This document shows, in pieces, positions 1 to 11,608 of a stretch of DNA of 64,000 nucleotides. The DNA lies in NCBI RefSeq assembly GCF_030253575.1, contig NC_080564.1, positions 8,786,501 through 8,850,500 on the forward strand. Direction: 5' to 3'. Numbering within the stretch: position 1 is the stretch's first letter; each line of letters opens with the position of its first letter. A program made the position numbers and the translations under genes. Source of the DNA: Rhododendron vialii (Eukaryota; Streptophyta; Magnoliopsida; Ericales; Ericaceae). Below the pieces are notes generated by a model. That model was not told where the DNA came from. It searched no databases and was given only the letters and a program-made list of their open reading frames with translations.

Positions 1-998
1 GACTTTAATATTTGAGATTTTCGCTGCTAAACTCTATTTAATAAAATTTCATTTCTTAAATCAGTCATATGAATTATTAAATCCATTAAAAAGGATTTAA
101 TTAACGTGTCCGAAAATCAGGGCGTTACACATCCTACCGACCTTGGCAAGTACTAGTTTAAAAGACAATTGTGATGCATTTTGTTCGATCTGATGCTTTA
201 ATTTGTACTTTCTATTCTCTTAATCATTGTAATTTTATTCTGATTAACAAATTAATGTTTTTTTGTTGTTAAAAAAATATATTTAAAAGGAATACTTTCT
301 GTATGGACTGAAACAGGACCCACTATGGTTGAAGTGTACGTGCCCCATGGTTTTTATTTAATTACGTAAAGAGTTGGTTAAGGGACAAGCTGGAACGAAT
401 CTAGGAATATAACCTAGTGGGGCACCTATTAATCATAATAGTAAAAGTTTATTTTTTTAGTTAACCACAGTAAGATCGTACAAAATTATGGCATGCATTA
501 TTAACTAAAAAAATTTATAAGGTGTACTTTAAGTTAAATTAGGTAAAAATGAGCACAAAATTTCAGACAAAATTTTTAAAGTATGTTTTAAATGAGCATC
601 AACAAGTTTTAGAATGATCGAACTAATTTTGTTAATGACTTTATTTTAAAATATTTCTCCCAGACAGTAAAAAATAAAGAGAATCAAGAAAGCATTAACT
701 CCAACTAAACAAATAGCTCGCAAAGCAACAAGTATAAATACACCATATGATGAAATTCAGACATAAAATTAATTTTATATGTACATTTTTGAGATATATG
801 CAAGTGTGTATGTTTACATATTAGCACACTTTTATAATTATGCTAATTTATACAAAAATATGAAAATATATATTTTAATTTCGAATGAGAGCACAAATGC
901 CCACGTGCCCCGTATCCGTCCCGGGGACAGCAATAAATTCCCTTAATAAGTGAGTTCGTTGGGAGTTTGGTGGTTCTCTCTCTCTCTCTGAGTCACAG
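1..998. other. AT-rich intergenic sequence, no gene seen
   Basis: No reading frame with recognisable protein similarity and no RNA gene is visible. The stretch is AT-rich with a short CT run near 976-990. It is probably spacer or old degraded repeat. Confidence 0.5.
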
Positions 999-1240
999 AC
1001 CCCATTCCACAACTGAAAATAAGTACTTATTTTTTAATAAGACAATTTCAAGCTCAAAAATAATGTGATTACGCAAATAATTTTTCTAGTAATATGGATC
1101 TTGTTTGATAGATCTTATCGAAATCTTTTATACGGTGCAAAAAAAAATAAAAAAATTATTTTTTATTTACATTATTTTTTAGTTTAAAAATGTGAAATAA
1201 GTACTTATTTTTTAAAAAGTTGTTCTGGAACAGGGCCTAC
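999..1240. mobile_element. Small TIR element (MITE-like)
   Basis: The left end CCCCATTCCACAACTG followed by AATAAGTACTTATTTT is mirrored at the right end by AATAAGTACTTATTTT and then GTTCTGGAACAGGG. This gives imperfect terminal inverted repeats of about 45 bp around an AT-rich core. No clear target duplication was found, so the superfamily is undecided; the end sequence resembles hAT-type MITEs of plants. Confidence 0.45.
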
Positions 1241-1385
1241 AGTCCCACAAAAACAGTGACGATTTGATTATATATTTATTAATTTATTTTGATTAGGGTC
1301 CCACGTGCCCTAAGGTCGGTTTGCCCCGCTTGCTGGTGTGATCTTTTGGCTATCTTCTTCAAGTTGATCGATGCTCTTTTTGTTA

Positions 1386-2384
1386 GAGCATCTCCACCAG
1401 GCTAAGCAAAAATTTAGCCAGTTTGCTTAGGATTTTTGTCTTGGCTAGCCTCGCTAGCCACCAAACCAAAGCAATACCCAACAATCTAGCCATTAGCCTA
1501 AAAAAAAAAAAAAAAACACACATACACAGAGATATATATATACATATACAGTCCGGATCCCATAAGGGATCCCGCACGGTGCTACCGTGCGAGACTCCCC
1601 TTTTCTGAGCCAATTTCGACAATCTGAGCCGCTCAAAGTGATCAGAATGTGATTTTAAGGGTACTTGCGAGAAATCAGCAAAAAAAATGATCGGAAAGGG
1701 CTCGATTCGTACAGTTTTTTATTGAACGGTTCAGTAAAAAACTGCTTTGATTAATCCCTTCTCGATCATTTTTTTTTGCTAATTTCTCGGATGTACCCTT
1801 AAAATCACATTCTGCACACTTTGAACAGCTCAGATCATCGAAATTGGCTCGAGAAAGGGGAGTCCCGCACAATAAGACTGTAAGGGATCCCTTATGGGAT
1901 CCAGATTGATATACACACACACATTTATAAAATTTATTACAGGAATGGGAACGACCAAACCATGTCCGGCTAGTCCAGAGAAAGTCGCCGGCCAAAATAG
2001 ATCCGGCCACATACGTACGCATATATAAATATAAAAAATCAACCGATCAAACTTGCTGGAAAAATCAAAAACCCATCGGAGAAAGTCGAAGATGAACTCG
2101 CTGGTGAAAGTCGATCTGAAATCCATTCGCCGATCTGATTTTTTCGCCTATCTATACTCGTCGGAGTCGGAAATTCTGTCAGCGATTTGTTTTGTGGGAG
2201 AGAGAAAGGAGCAGCAGAGAGAAAGGAGCCAAGCAAGGCAGCCGTACCTCGCTGGGCAGGGCGAGGTGCGGAAGCGAGGGGAAAAAAGGCGAGTTCCAAG
2301 TGAGGCTACTGGAAACTTTGCCGTACCACTTTCAGTCACCAGTTTGGCCTCGCTGAAGATGAGGCGAGCCTAATGGAGATGCTC
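1386..2384. mobile_element. Non-autonomous TIR element, TTA target duplication
   Basis: The ends are GAGCATCTCCACCAGGC and, read inward from the right, GAGCATCTCCATTAGGC. TTA lies immediately outside both ends (1383-1385 and 2385-2387). A 3-bp TTA duplication fits PIF/Harbinger-type elements. The interior carries a second, foldback element (1551-1906) and, at 2053-2373, a GA-rich open stretch with no recognisable domain that may be captured host sequence. No transposase is present. Confidence 0.7.
1551..1906. mobile_element. Foldback element nested in TIR element
   Basis: The outer ends read GGATCCCATAAGGGATCCC and its mirror image, with arms of about 150 bp around a short loop near 1710-1740. 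The inner arm sequence, with CTGAGCCGCTCAAAGTG and GATTTTAAGGGTAC, also occurs in the copies at 47165-47542 and 47600-47976 and in the scrap at 26199-26299. As at those places, TA-rich microsatellite sequence adjoins the left side. It has no coding capacity. Confidence 0.65.
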
Positions 2385-2666
2385 TTATGGGGATTCCAAT
2401 GCCATCACCGTTCATCTTTCTGTTGGTGGTTAATGCATTTGACTTCCAAAACAAGTCAAGAGGCTTTGGCCCAACGGTAGCAGAAAGTGCACTTTTGTAC
2501 TAGGATAAAGGAGTTACGGAGTTCAACTACTTTTTCAATGTGCTAATCTAACTATTATAACAATACTAACTTCCGCCAATTAAAAAAAAACAAAAATATC
2601 ATTTGGTTTTTATATCAAGGAGAGCAATAATAGACATGGTGTACATATGTTATTACTCCGTTTATT

Positions 2667-4509
2667 CTACAAACCCCTAGAACCAGGAATATGTATCCAC
2701 TGCAACTGCAACTCCACCTCGCCGCATTCCACATTCCGTAATCTGAGAAACATATTTTGGACTACACTTCCATCGACCCAAATAACACAACTCTCTTCGG
2801 ATAGGCAGTTCTCGCGATTCGGTTTTATGCTTTTGACTCTGGTTCCACTAGCGACGCCCTCCAAACGCATTTTTACAGCTTCTATCAAGGGTTTGATATC
2901 AAACTCTGCATCTCCCATTTTGTCATCGAAACTGAACGTATCCTTGTCGAATACCATCTGCAAATTTCCATAAAAGATCAATATTATAGCATTTTAATTA
3001 GCACGAATATCGCATGAGAATGGGAAAAAAAAAAAAAAGAGCATTCAAGGAATGCCACTGTTGTAGTCTATGAATGGCGACTATTGTTTATGTTAATTAC
3101 ATTATTTGGAGTTCATGCCAGATTTTAGATTAGAGTACTCCTCTTACAAATTTAGGTCAGATCAAATTATTTTTAAGCATAACGCTCTGGTTTCCCCCAC
3201 TGGAATGTTCCTTAGGTTCTGTTTGGAACTTACAGAAAAGAAAGGATAGGAAAAGAAAAAGGAAGGAAAATAGAAGGAAAAATTTATTATTCATTGAACT
3301 TGAAATTTTTATTTTCTTCTCTCTTTTTCTTCCAACTAAACAATGGAAGAAATTTTTTTTTATCTTTTCCATGAGTTCCAAACAGAACCTTAAATATGCA
3401 TCAGATTTATCATTTCCAGAGGTTGACAGGCATTGACAGCTATCGCAAGCTTTGCTAATTCTCAACTTGAAGTAACTTCTTTTTAACTTTTTCCCTTTTT
3501 GTCTTTTTCCCCCTTAATGTGGAGGCAAGGATGATTTAGAGGGACTAATTTATTTTCTTGTCTTAAAAATACTACTAAACCAAATTTTGCCTCGTCACAT
3601 AACCAAAACCTCCACGGGAAACATTGCCCGTCACATAATATCGCTTTCTGCACTAAACTTCACCGCATTTATCTCGGAGCCAAAGAAAAAGTCTTCTCGC
3701 ACGTAGATAATGTTATAAGCGGGTTGAAACCTACCAAGAAACAAACTCTAACATGGGTCTTTAAACCAAGTTCGATCCACTTTTCAACCCCTAAACCTAA
3801 CTCCCCATTGGATTTAGCAAATATTTCACTAACACGTCATTAATTGCTGGAATTGTCATTCATTAATTGAGTTCATCAAATGAAGAAAAAAACTTACAAG
3901 CTTGATTGGGGTATTTGGGTCTGCAATAGAAAGTGTCAAATCTTCATCCCACACAGGATTCACATTTTGCTTCACTACACGAGTTCTCAGTTTCTGCTTC
4001 AAACAAACCAAATAAACAACATCATTAGAAATTATCATTCATCCGAAGAAACATCATTAGAAACTAAAATATTTTGAATCAGTGAGCATTACAGAAGGAT
4101 TGGTGGTTAGCTCATCCGAAAAATTCTGCAATTTTATTAAGGACAGAAAGGTAAGAGTGAAGAAATTGGGAGGAAAACGAGGCTTCTCTGCTCGGTTGTC
4201 CAATTCGGCCATCAATAATTTAGATTTTAAAGATTTTCCCTCTTTCTGGGATATGGGTCTTTATAACATTGTTAATTACTATTAAAAATACTTTTGAATT
4301 ATTTTTATCGAAATTACACAGGCTGCTCTCTTCGGTCCAACTTCGTATTGCATAAAGAAGCCTGATCGATCCAAACAAAACCTTGCCCAAACAAACAAGT
4401 TGGACGAAGATCCCAAAAACCTATTAAGTCTAACGGAAAAAAGAAGAAGAAAGAAATGGGGCAAAATTAGCCACGGTTTTACATTTCTTCAAGCGGTGTT
4501 AACTCCAAA

Positions 4510-4580
<71 letters not shown>

Positions 4581-4694
4581 TACCTGTTTGCCCAATCGGA
4601 CAACAACATAAGGATCACTGCTTTTCATATCTCTGATGGCAAGATTTACACCCCGGTGAATGTGAATTCTCAGTAGACCCAATATGTTTTCCAT
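2667..4694 (-). CDS. C2-domain ABA-related (CAR-like) protein
   Basis: Three exons in transcription order (4694-4584, 3993-3898, 2957-2667) give 165 aa. Donors are GTATGC and GTAAGT; both introns end in CAG. The start is the first ATG, giving MENILGLLRIHIHRG, the typical CAR N-terminus. A single C2 domain fills the protein. Acidic residues D22, D27, D73, D75 and D81 sit where C2 domains bind Ca2+, and the segment after DDKMGDAEF carries the CAR-type insertion. Known family role: CAR proteins bind phospholipid membranes in a Ca2+-dependent way and recruit PYR/PYL abscisic-acid receptors. No break is seen, so the gene is likely functional. Introns 1 and 2 are 590 and 940 bp; intron 1 begins 9 bp before a long CT microsatellite and intron 2 carries a MITE (3215-3389). 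Membership in CAR is inferred from remembered family sequence; which CAR paralogue it is cannot be decided. Confidence 0.9.
3215..3389. mobile_element. Short MITE in CAR-like intron 2
   Basis: Terminal inverted repeats GGTTCTGTTTGGAACT are found at both ends of a 175-bp AT-rich element, with TTA directly outside each end (3212-3214, 3390-3392). The size, TIR and 3-bp TTA duplication fit a Tourist/PIF-Harbinger-type MITE. Confidence 0.7.
4513..4575. repeat. (AG)n microsatellite, about 60 bp
   Basis: An uninterrupted AG repeat lies in intron 1 of the CAR-like gene. In the sense strand it is a CT tract starting about 9 bases after the splice donor. Confidence 0.95.
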
Positions 4695-4777
4695 TTGAAT
4701 TCAGCTTTTCAAGGACTTCAACGTATGAAATTCAAGAAACTTGATTGGTTGCTTGGTTCTTGTTGATTGTTGAGGAA

Positions 4778-4787
4778 TTATATATGA
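4778..4787 (-). promoter_or_regulatory. Possible TATA box of the CAR-like gene
   Basis: On the minus strand this reads TCATATATAA, about 85 bases before the ATG at 4694. A GA/CT run (4806-4826) lies just upstream. Position and composition suit a plant TATA box, but no transcript evidence is available. Confidence 0.35.
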
Positions 4788-5289
4788 GATTCTTGATCCA
4801 GCCCCGAGAGAGAGAGAGAGAGAGAGTTGTGATACAGTTGGCCTAATCAAATTTGCAATTTATATTGATGCGTTTTAATACAGCAATTTCAAAGCTGGCA
4901 TGGATTAGTTAATTCCGGCCTACGTTTTGGTTTGACCAATTTGATACTCCATAGAGAGATACAATTCACGCGCTTCTTTGGAATGTTTCCCACCTTCTGC
5001 GAACAAGTTTTGACTTTTGATGGGCTGGGTTGGGCACGTTTGACGAAAATGGGTGTTCGGATATCGGGTTATACTGTTATAGGGTTATACTGCTATATTT
5101 GACGTAATTATTAATAATTCCAAACTAGTCTTAAATACAATAGATGCAAGTGTTTAAAAATAAAGTGAAAAGGGTGCAGTAGGAAAACTGGCCAAGTACA
5201 AGTGTTGTCTCTCAAAATTCACTCTTGTTTCTTATAGTGTCACATCACGAAATGAGTTCAATGATACAAAGCTGAACTAAATAAAAATC

Positions 5290-5737
5290 TACGTGAGAGT
5301 TTGCTCTGTGTTTATATTTGACCACTCCATATTTGTTCACTCCAACTCCCGTCGCAAGTATGATCGATGGGTCCGTCTTTGGTGTCTTGGCTCTAGGCGG
5401 CTTTTCTTTTTTTGTTTTGTTTTGTTTTTTGTTTTTGTTCGTTGTTTTCTGTATTTTCGGAGCGGTAGTGTCCGCTTTTGTTGTACTTTGTTTTTCTTAT
5501 ATATAATATTTTGAATGATCTGGTTAGGGTTTTTGTTTTTCAGGTGTTTGGGCCTTGCCCATTTGTTTGGGCCAGGTTCCTTTATGTGTTTGTTGGTGTC
5601 TTACCAATTTTGGGTGTTTTCCTATTTTTTTTAAAAAAATTAAGAGGTGAGGTGTAGTGATAGGTGAGGTACTACCGTTTGTACATGATACTCCTTTAAT
5701 GATAGGGAAACCTTTATTTACTCATAAAAAAATGATC
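5290..5737 (+). other. Possible non-LTR element tail
   Basis: A T- and G-rich stretch ends in CCTTTATTTACTCAT followed by a short A run, which resembles 3' tails of plant LINE elements. No coding part or target duplication was found. From 5738 to about 6340 I see no gene. Confidence 0.25.
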
Positions 5738-6339
5738 TAATTCGTCGGGAAAAAAAAGTTGAGAATAAGCGGATAGGACTATAACCCAAAAAAACTCGAT
5801 CGCGCAAGGAAGAATAGTTGACTCTTTTTTTTTTTGCCATGTACATTGAGAAGGATATGTTTTAAACTTTTAATAGTACTAGATAGGTGGTGACGCGCAA
5901 AGCGTGCTTATTAGGCCTATTACCATCAGATTTGGGATTTAATACAGCATTATATTTTACCTTCATAGTTAGTGAATTATCGGAAACAATATAAGATAAA
6001 GATTAGATAACTTTTAATTTTAAGATACGCAGCTTGTGCTTCGCTTTCTTTTCAAAAAAACTACTCCATTATTTTTCATTTCCTACTTAGTTGACTCTTT
6101 CGTTCTTGACATTTCATCCAGACATAATTTCAAATGAGGAACACCTTCGATATTCATACCCATGATTTTTCAGCCTTTATACAAATTAGACTTAAAAAAA
6201 GAAAAACTAAAATTCAACGTCAAAGACCTGGTTGGACAAGGCCTAGGTTTACATAGCCCTTTATTGATTCTAAACATACTAACATGCACCGTACCCACAC
6301 GTGGTGAAATTTTAGCTTTGGTCCCGATATAGATGCGGT

Positions 6340-6613
6340 GGAATCCCCTACGGATTGTGGTGTAGTGTGACGAGACAATACTCTCTAACAGAGGTGACGG
6401 GATCGATACCATGCACTCCCATTTGTGCACCAAAAAATGAATACAGAGGATCTGACTCGCGCGGGCTAATGTTTGTGTTGTGTTGCTTGGGTCAGCATCA
6501 TTCGTTGGACTAAGCTTCTGGATAGTTGGACTTTTATAATTGTCTTTGAATTTGGCAATTGGCCTCGGATGACTTCGAATTCAATTGCAGGTTGAAATCT
6601 TACACGTTTTACA
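6340..6613. repeat. Dispersed repeat, copy 1 (pair with 13.6 kb)
   Basis: This stretch matches 13617-13893 in the same orientation, including TGCACTCCCATTTGTGCACC and GCTTCTGGATAGTTGGACTT. Homology between the copies stops at TTTTACAGG in both. This copy lies directly against the broken 3' end of the NB-LRR relic. The superfamily is not known. Confidence 0.75.
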
Positions 6614-6631
6614 GGATTATTTAATCTTTTT

Positions 6632-8041
6632 TTATGCACAAGGTATGAAAATACTATCATTGCCTAACTCTTCCATTTCCACCTTTCTTCTTGAAGAAGA
6701 TTTAAGATATCCTAGGCCCAACCAAAGTTGAATCAGCTCATCCTTCATGATGACATGGTCCTTTGGGAAAATAGAACAGTATGCAAACAATTGTTTCAGA
6801 GATGGTGACGTTAAATGGTCAAAACAAAGACGCAATACTGAAAAAATCCCCTCTTCATTTTCCAGTAAACTCCATGTTTCACTCTCCTCGATGGACTCCC
6901 ATTCTTGTTTATTTTGCTTTGAGTACAGTAGGTCTCCTAATGAATTTATGGCTAATGGCACACCGTTACACTTTTCTACCATTCTTCTACCAATATCCGA
7001 TAAAGTTTGACTTTCTCTTGGTCCACCACTGGCAAATGGTTTTTTCCCAAACATTGCCAAACAATCAGCTTTCGATAGTGTCGTCAACTGATGGGTGCAA
7101 GATGGGTATGTTTGCATTGCTGATACGACGTCTATACTACGGGTAGTAACTAAAATTCTGCTTTCCTTAGAGCCAACTATTCCTATCAAAGAATTTCTCA
7201 AGTTTACCCATAAATCTAGATATGTATTCCAAACGTCATCTAATACAAGAAAGTATTTTTTCCCATTTAGTTTTGCTATAAGCTTTCTCACTACTCCTTG
7301 AGTGTTCGGTGTCTCAGATTTATCTCCAGTTGAAATCATCAGATACAGAAATCCACATTCTCTCTCCAACACTATTCAAAACTTCCACTTTTTTTTGTAA
7401 ACTACTTGAGCTAGAGTTGTCTTTCAAAACCCAGCCATTCCTACAACGGCAGTGACAAGTAACTCACCTTCTATGTCAGAGCGTAGCAACATGTCTAGAA
7501 CAACTAAAACATCGTGATCCCTCCCCACAACTGTTGTATCACCTATGGAAGGTCCAGTGTTCCTGAATTCCATAGGTTCAACAATGGCACGTATGAGTTG
7601 CTTAGCTGGTCTAAGACCAATATCATTTGCTACTTTACAAATTCTGTTTAACAGTACATTGATGTTATTGACCTTATTAGCCATCTTGACACGAAACGAC
7701 AATGGATCAGAGAGGGTGAACAAATCGTGCACCTGGTTCCTGATCCGGTCTTGTACCTTTCTTCGAAGAGCTTCATAGGCCAACTTGTCCAACACATTCT
7801 CAGCTTTGCAGGTTGCAGGCTTGAGAGTCTTTAGCCATGCCATCATAGCTTCTAATGTTATTTTCTGGTTCTCAGCATCATGTAACAAACCTTGAATAAT
7901 TCTTAACCTTTCACAGAGCTTATCGAGGTCTTGCTTGAAACCCCATGCCAGGTTAATCTGATTGTTAATATGATTGGTAGCTAGGGAAAGCAACCGATTC
8001 AGAATTCCCTTGGCTGCAGCGATGAGCAAAGCTTCAGCCAT
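6632..8041 (-). pseudogene. CC-NB-ARC resistance-gene relic, LRR missing
   Basis: The start is taken at ATG 8041 (MAEALLIAAAKG). The first 205 codons encode an Rx_N-type coiled coil (about residues 1-120, with an EDVID-like KAENVLDKL) and the beginning of NB-ARC. The P-loop reads GMAGF, then a TGA at 7426-7424, then KTTLA in the same frame, so the nucleotide-binding loop is interrupted by one nonsense codon. A second stop follows within 15 codons. The RNBS-A motif MWISVSDDF (7358-7332) lies in a different frame from the downstream part. The next frame (7372-6632) has Walker B FLVLDDVW, RNBS-B SRILVTTRS, GLPL-like GVPLAINSLG and RNBS-D LKQLFAYCSIFPKD. Homology ends at about 6655, where a dispersed repeat begins; no MHD motif or LRR follows. 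Known family role: CNL proteins are intracellular immune receptors. This copy cannot make one. Confidence 0.9.
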
Positions 8042-8101
8042 GGTTTTCATACGACAACAGAAAATGGGAGGGAACAATAATGCTTGGTGAACAATTAGCA
8101 A

Positions 8102-8522
8102 GAGAATACAATAGAAGAGGCATTGTGAAATAAAAGAGAACGGGTATTATAAAGGGTAGGATATGAAGTTCAGCTTGTAACTTCGATGGGACTGAAACTA
8201 AATTTTTTGGGTGGATGTCATCAAAATGGTCTCAAATTGCATTATAAACTATGCAATGACAGTGTCAAACAGAACCTAGTATCTAATTTGAGTGCATTAT
8301 CATAGCCCAAAGAATGATTTCAAAAGATCCATTAATAAACTTTGTCATTAGCAAGGTAAAAAATGCATTAAGCTAGACACATATCAACTTCAAATTCTGG
8401 AGAGAATAATTTATTCCTTTTAGTACTAATTTGAAAAAGTTAATAGCACCTTTCCGAAGATCACGGCTTACATTAATGCCAAAACTTGGATTCATGAGCA
8501 GAAACATAAGATATATTGGTTT
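8102..8522. other. Upstream spacer of the NB-LRR relic
   Basis: AT-rich sequence that would have held the promoter of the resistance-gene relic. I see no gene or clear repeat in it. Confidence 0.4.
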
Positions 8523-8538
8523 GGTAGAGGTCTCGTTG

Positions 8539-9231
8539 TTTTTTTGAATAAGGTGCAAGACTTTTATTAAGCTCAAAGCCAAAAGAATACACTGTTAGGA
8601 ATTAAAACCCCAGAACAAACCAACCTAAAGCTGACTGTACAGAACTATACAACATGAAATCTAAGTACAAATCATGCAGGTATGCCTCAAAATCCTGCCA
8701 GGTAGCCCCCAGTTCAGGCAGATTGGTTGATTGCTTTGGGAAGGCGTCATCATTCTCTTATAGCTCAAAAAACACCTCATGTCATTTACAGTGGTGCAAA
8801 ATTGAATTGCATCTGTAGCTTGGCCTTGAAAGATACTATAATTTCGCTCCCGCCATATGCCATACACTACTACTGCTAAAGAAGTCCTGAGACAGATGCT
8901 ATGCAGACCTTTCCCCTTGACATTTCTACTGAACCACTGCAAGATATTTTTCAAATTCCATGGTACAACTTGAATCATGTTCTTATTAATCAGATGTTGC
9001 CAAACAAATAGAGAGAATGAATGTTGAAAAAAGAGATGAGAGTGATTCTCCACATTGCTGCTACACAAAAAATCAACAGTCATTCACAATCACACCCCAT
9101 TTCCTTAATCTGTCTTCGGTTTTAAGTCTCTGCAAAACAGCTAGCCAAAGAATAAAAGACCACTTGGGCACCATGAATCTGGTTCGTATAGCATTCCAAG
9201 CTGGCACCATATTTCCGCTGAATGCCACTTG
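8539..9231 (-). mobile_element. 5'-truncated LINE fragment with zf-RVT region
   Basis: Minus-strand frames 9297-9073 and 9083-8661 give WSFILWLAVLQRL and then NVENHSHLFFQHSFSLFVW, the zinc-binding (zf-RVT) domain at the C-terminus of plant L1-type reverse transcriptases. A one-base frameshift near 9075 separates the two halves. A 3' tail ends in AATAAAAGTCTTGCACC and an A run (T run at 8539-8545 on +). Imperfect 16-bp flanking repeats (8523-8538 and 9232-9247, 14 of 16 matching) may be the target duplication. No RT catalytic domain remains. Confidence 0.75.
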
Positions 9232-9373
9232 GGCAGAGGTCTCATTGTTGATTGGGATCCATCCTTCTATCATGTTTATCCCTGTGGGGAAGACCAAGGA
9301 AGTGGTTTCTTCCTATTCAAAAGAGATATCCACTACTCTGTATTTGTGCTGGATAAAACTACGACTAATATGA

Positions 9374-11608
9374 AAGGCAAATTTCACCTCCAGCAGGATT
9401 GAGAACAACAACTGAACTATTATCAACACTTCACTCTTCTGCTTCATCATACTTCATAACCTAGGTAACTATGAGAGCATTCTTTTGAAGAAGAACTCAA
9501 GAAACCTACAATCCCTTATCTAGACTCTTCAATGGCTGAACCCGGTATTCCTTGAATTCCAAAAAAAGATACCCTCCAATAATTTCCATGTTGTGTTCAT
9601 TCCATAAATGGCCTTCAAGAAATATGTATATTCAAAAGCTAAAAGAAAATTCGTGATGTGATTCTTCATGGCGTAGCCCATACCACAAAAGAATTCATAG
9701 ACATAAAAATACACACAATTACATATACAAGCATATAGTACATATTCACACACTAATGCTTATATATATGAACAATAAGTATGAATCTTCAAATATATGA
9801 AAGGAAATGAAAGTGATACAGAAACGAAATCACTTGCACATGCATTTATTTTAGGTAATCAACCGACAATAGACACTTGTAATGACTATCTATTTATTGT
9901 CCAAAGAAATTAACTCGCCCCTAATTTCCAGCGTCGTATTCTGTTTTTTTTTCCTTCTTTAATCTCCATCAAATGCTTCTCATCTCGCGGGGCCAACTTC
10001 TCCAGAAATGTTAATAGCCTGCTGTGAACATTGCATCTTCTAGATCTCCTAAGTGCCATCCACATCTTATTTGTAGCGTGTGATGTGCAACATGCACCAC
10101 TCATCCTCTCCTCTTCACATTCGACCTTGTTAAAGCAATCTTGTGTCTAAACTAAATTCTCCGTTACTGTGATTCCTACATTCAAATTCAAATGGTGGAT
10201 CTCTCATGGAAAGGAAGTGTAGCTCTAGCATTCCCAGTTCCACAATGAAAAATGTCTAATCAATTACTAAGTTGAGGATAGGAGGACAAAACACCCTCAG
10301 GAAATGGAAAGACCATGTATATGATCCCAGCCAAGTGAAAAGGGTAAATTTCACTTCCTTTACTTAATTTTCTTTCCCTGCTTTTTCCTCTCTTTTTTCT
10401 TCAATTTTTTTTCCAATTTGGTGTCTACCAAATCAAATCGGACTTGACAACCCATAGCATTTTCTGTTAGGTCCTCTTTCTCTTTCATTGATTTCTCTTT
10501 GCAGTGGGATCTTGAATGTCGATTTACCAATTACCATCAAAGAGACGGGTAAGGAAGATATAATCTATGAAACTTGTTAGGATTATACTAATGGAGATCA
10601 GAAACAGTTCATTGAACATCTTAAGTGCAATACGAATATGGCATGACCATGGTCTAAACTCAGCATTAGACTAACACGTTTAAGGAATGCTTACCATTAA
10701 GTCTGGCTGGAAGAGATTCTGGGTAGTGGGCAACATCAAACGAAGAACTGTGCAAAAAGAGGTGGGCAGCAGTAGATGGGTAATTACACAAGAACAAAAT
10801 AGGGGGAAAACCCCACAATCTGAGAATAAAGAAACCGAAATTGGTGAATTATACATATTTTATAGAAAGCAAATTCACATAAGAAAATTGAAGAAGCTAT
10901 CAATCAACTTCTGATCCCTTTACGTAAAGATCAAAGGATTGAAGACCCTGCAAATTGGAGGATTTAGGGGGGAGTACATTTGAATAGAGATTAATCAGAA
11001 TAAATTCAAAGACATTGACGAAGTAATGGGTTTCAGACTAAATCTTTGATTAGTGATGAAATCGCATTACGTACCTTGGGATGATTGAAGGAAATTCATG
11101 GGGTTCCTTGTGTTTGCATGAGGGAAATGTTGTCTTCATGAGAAACTGTCGGAAAACATAAAAATTAACGATAAATTGAGTCGTCATTGAATCATTGTAT
11201 CAAACAGTTAGGAGGCAAATCACGTCAGAGGGCTTTGCTAATAAGTATGCACGAAAATATGTTGCCTTCATCACAAACAGTGGGAAAACATGGAAACAAA
11301 GTAATGGTGAAATTGAAGCAAGACCCACAGTCAGCCATTTACCGAGCGCGCGCGAGAGAGACCAACCGAGTTGTTGTAATGAGGCTACCCCAGGCCCCCA
11401 ACGTCTACCCTTCGCAGAGAGAGAGAGAGAGAGAGTGAGAGAGAGAGATGTGCCGTTCTTCTGGTTTAAAGGCATCGTTTCCTCTGTTTTTTCGGTTTTA
11501 CGTGTAGGAAATAGTGCAAGGGTATTTTGGGTATAGGGGAAAGTCGACAAACAGCTCAGTAGCATAGATTTGATATGATCATGAGTTTGATTATCGGGGT
11601 TCTACTGA
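9374..11608. other. Intergenic, no supported gene
   Basis: Only short open frames without recognisable similarity occur here. The longest (9910-10104 on -, 10687-10914 on +, 11195-11565) are simple-sequence or chance frames. A GA run lies at 11417-11450. Confidence 0.4.

Noticed and set aside
2053..2373. 106-codon plus-strand frame in the TIR element
   Set aside because: Low-complexity and charged, with no domain; possible captured fragment but not a supported gene.
2461..2560. tRNA- or SINE-like stretch (GGCCCAACGGTAG ... GAGTTCAACTAC)
   Set aside because: Boxes only loosely match A and B box consensus and no tail or duplication is visible.
9910..10104. Basic minus-strand frame of 64 codons
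   Set aside because: No recognisable family, no supporting promoter or splice context; likely chance.
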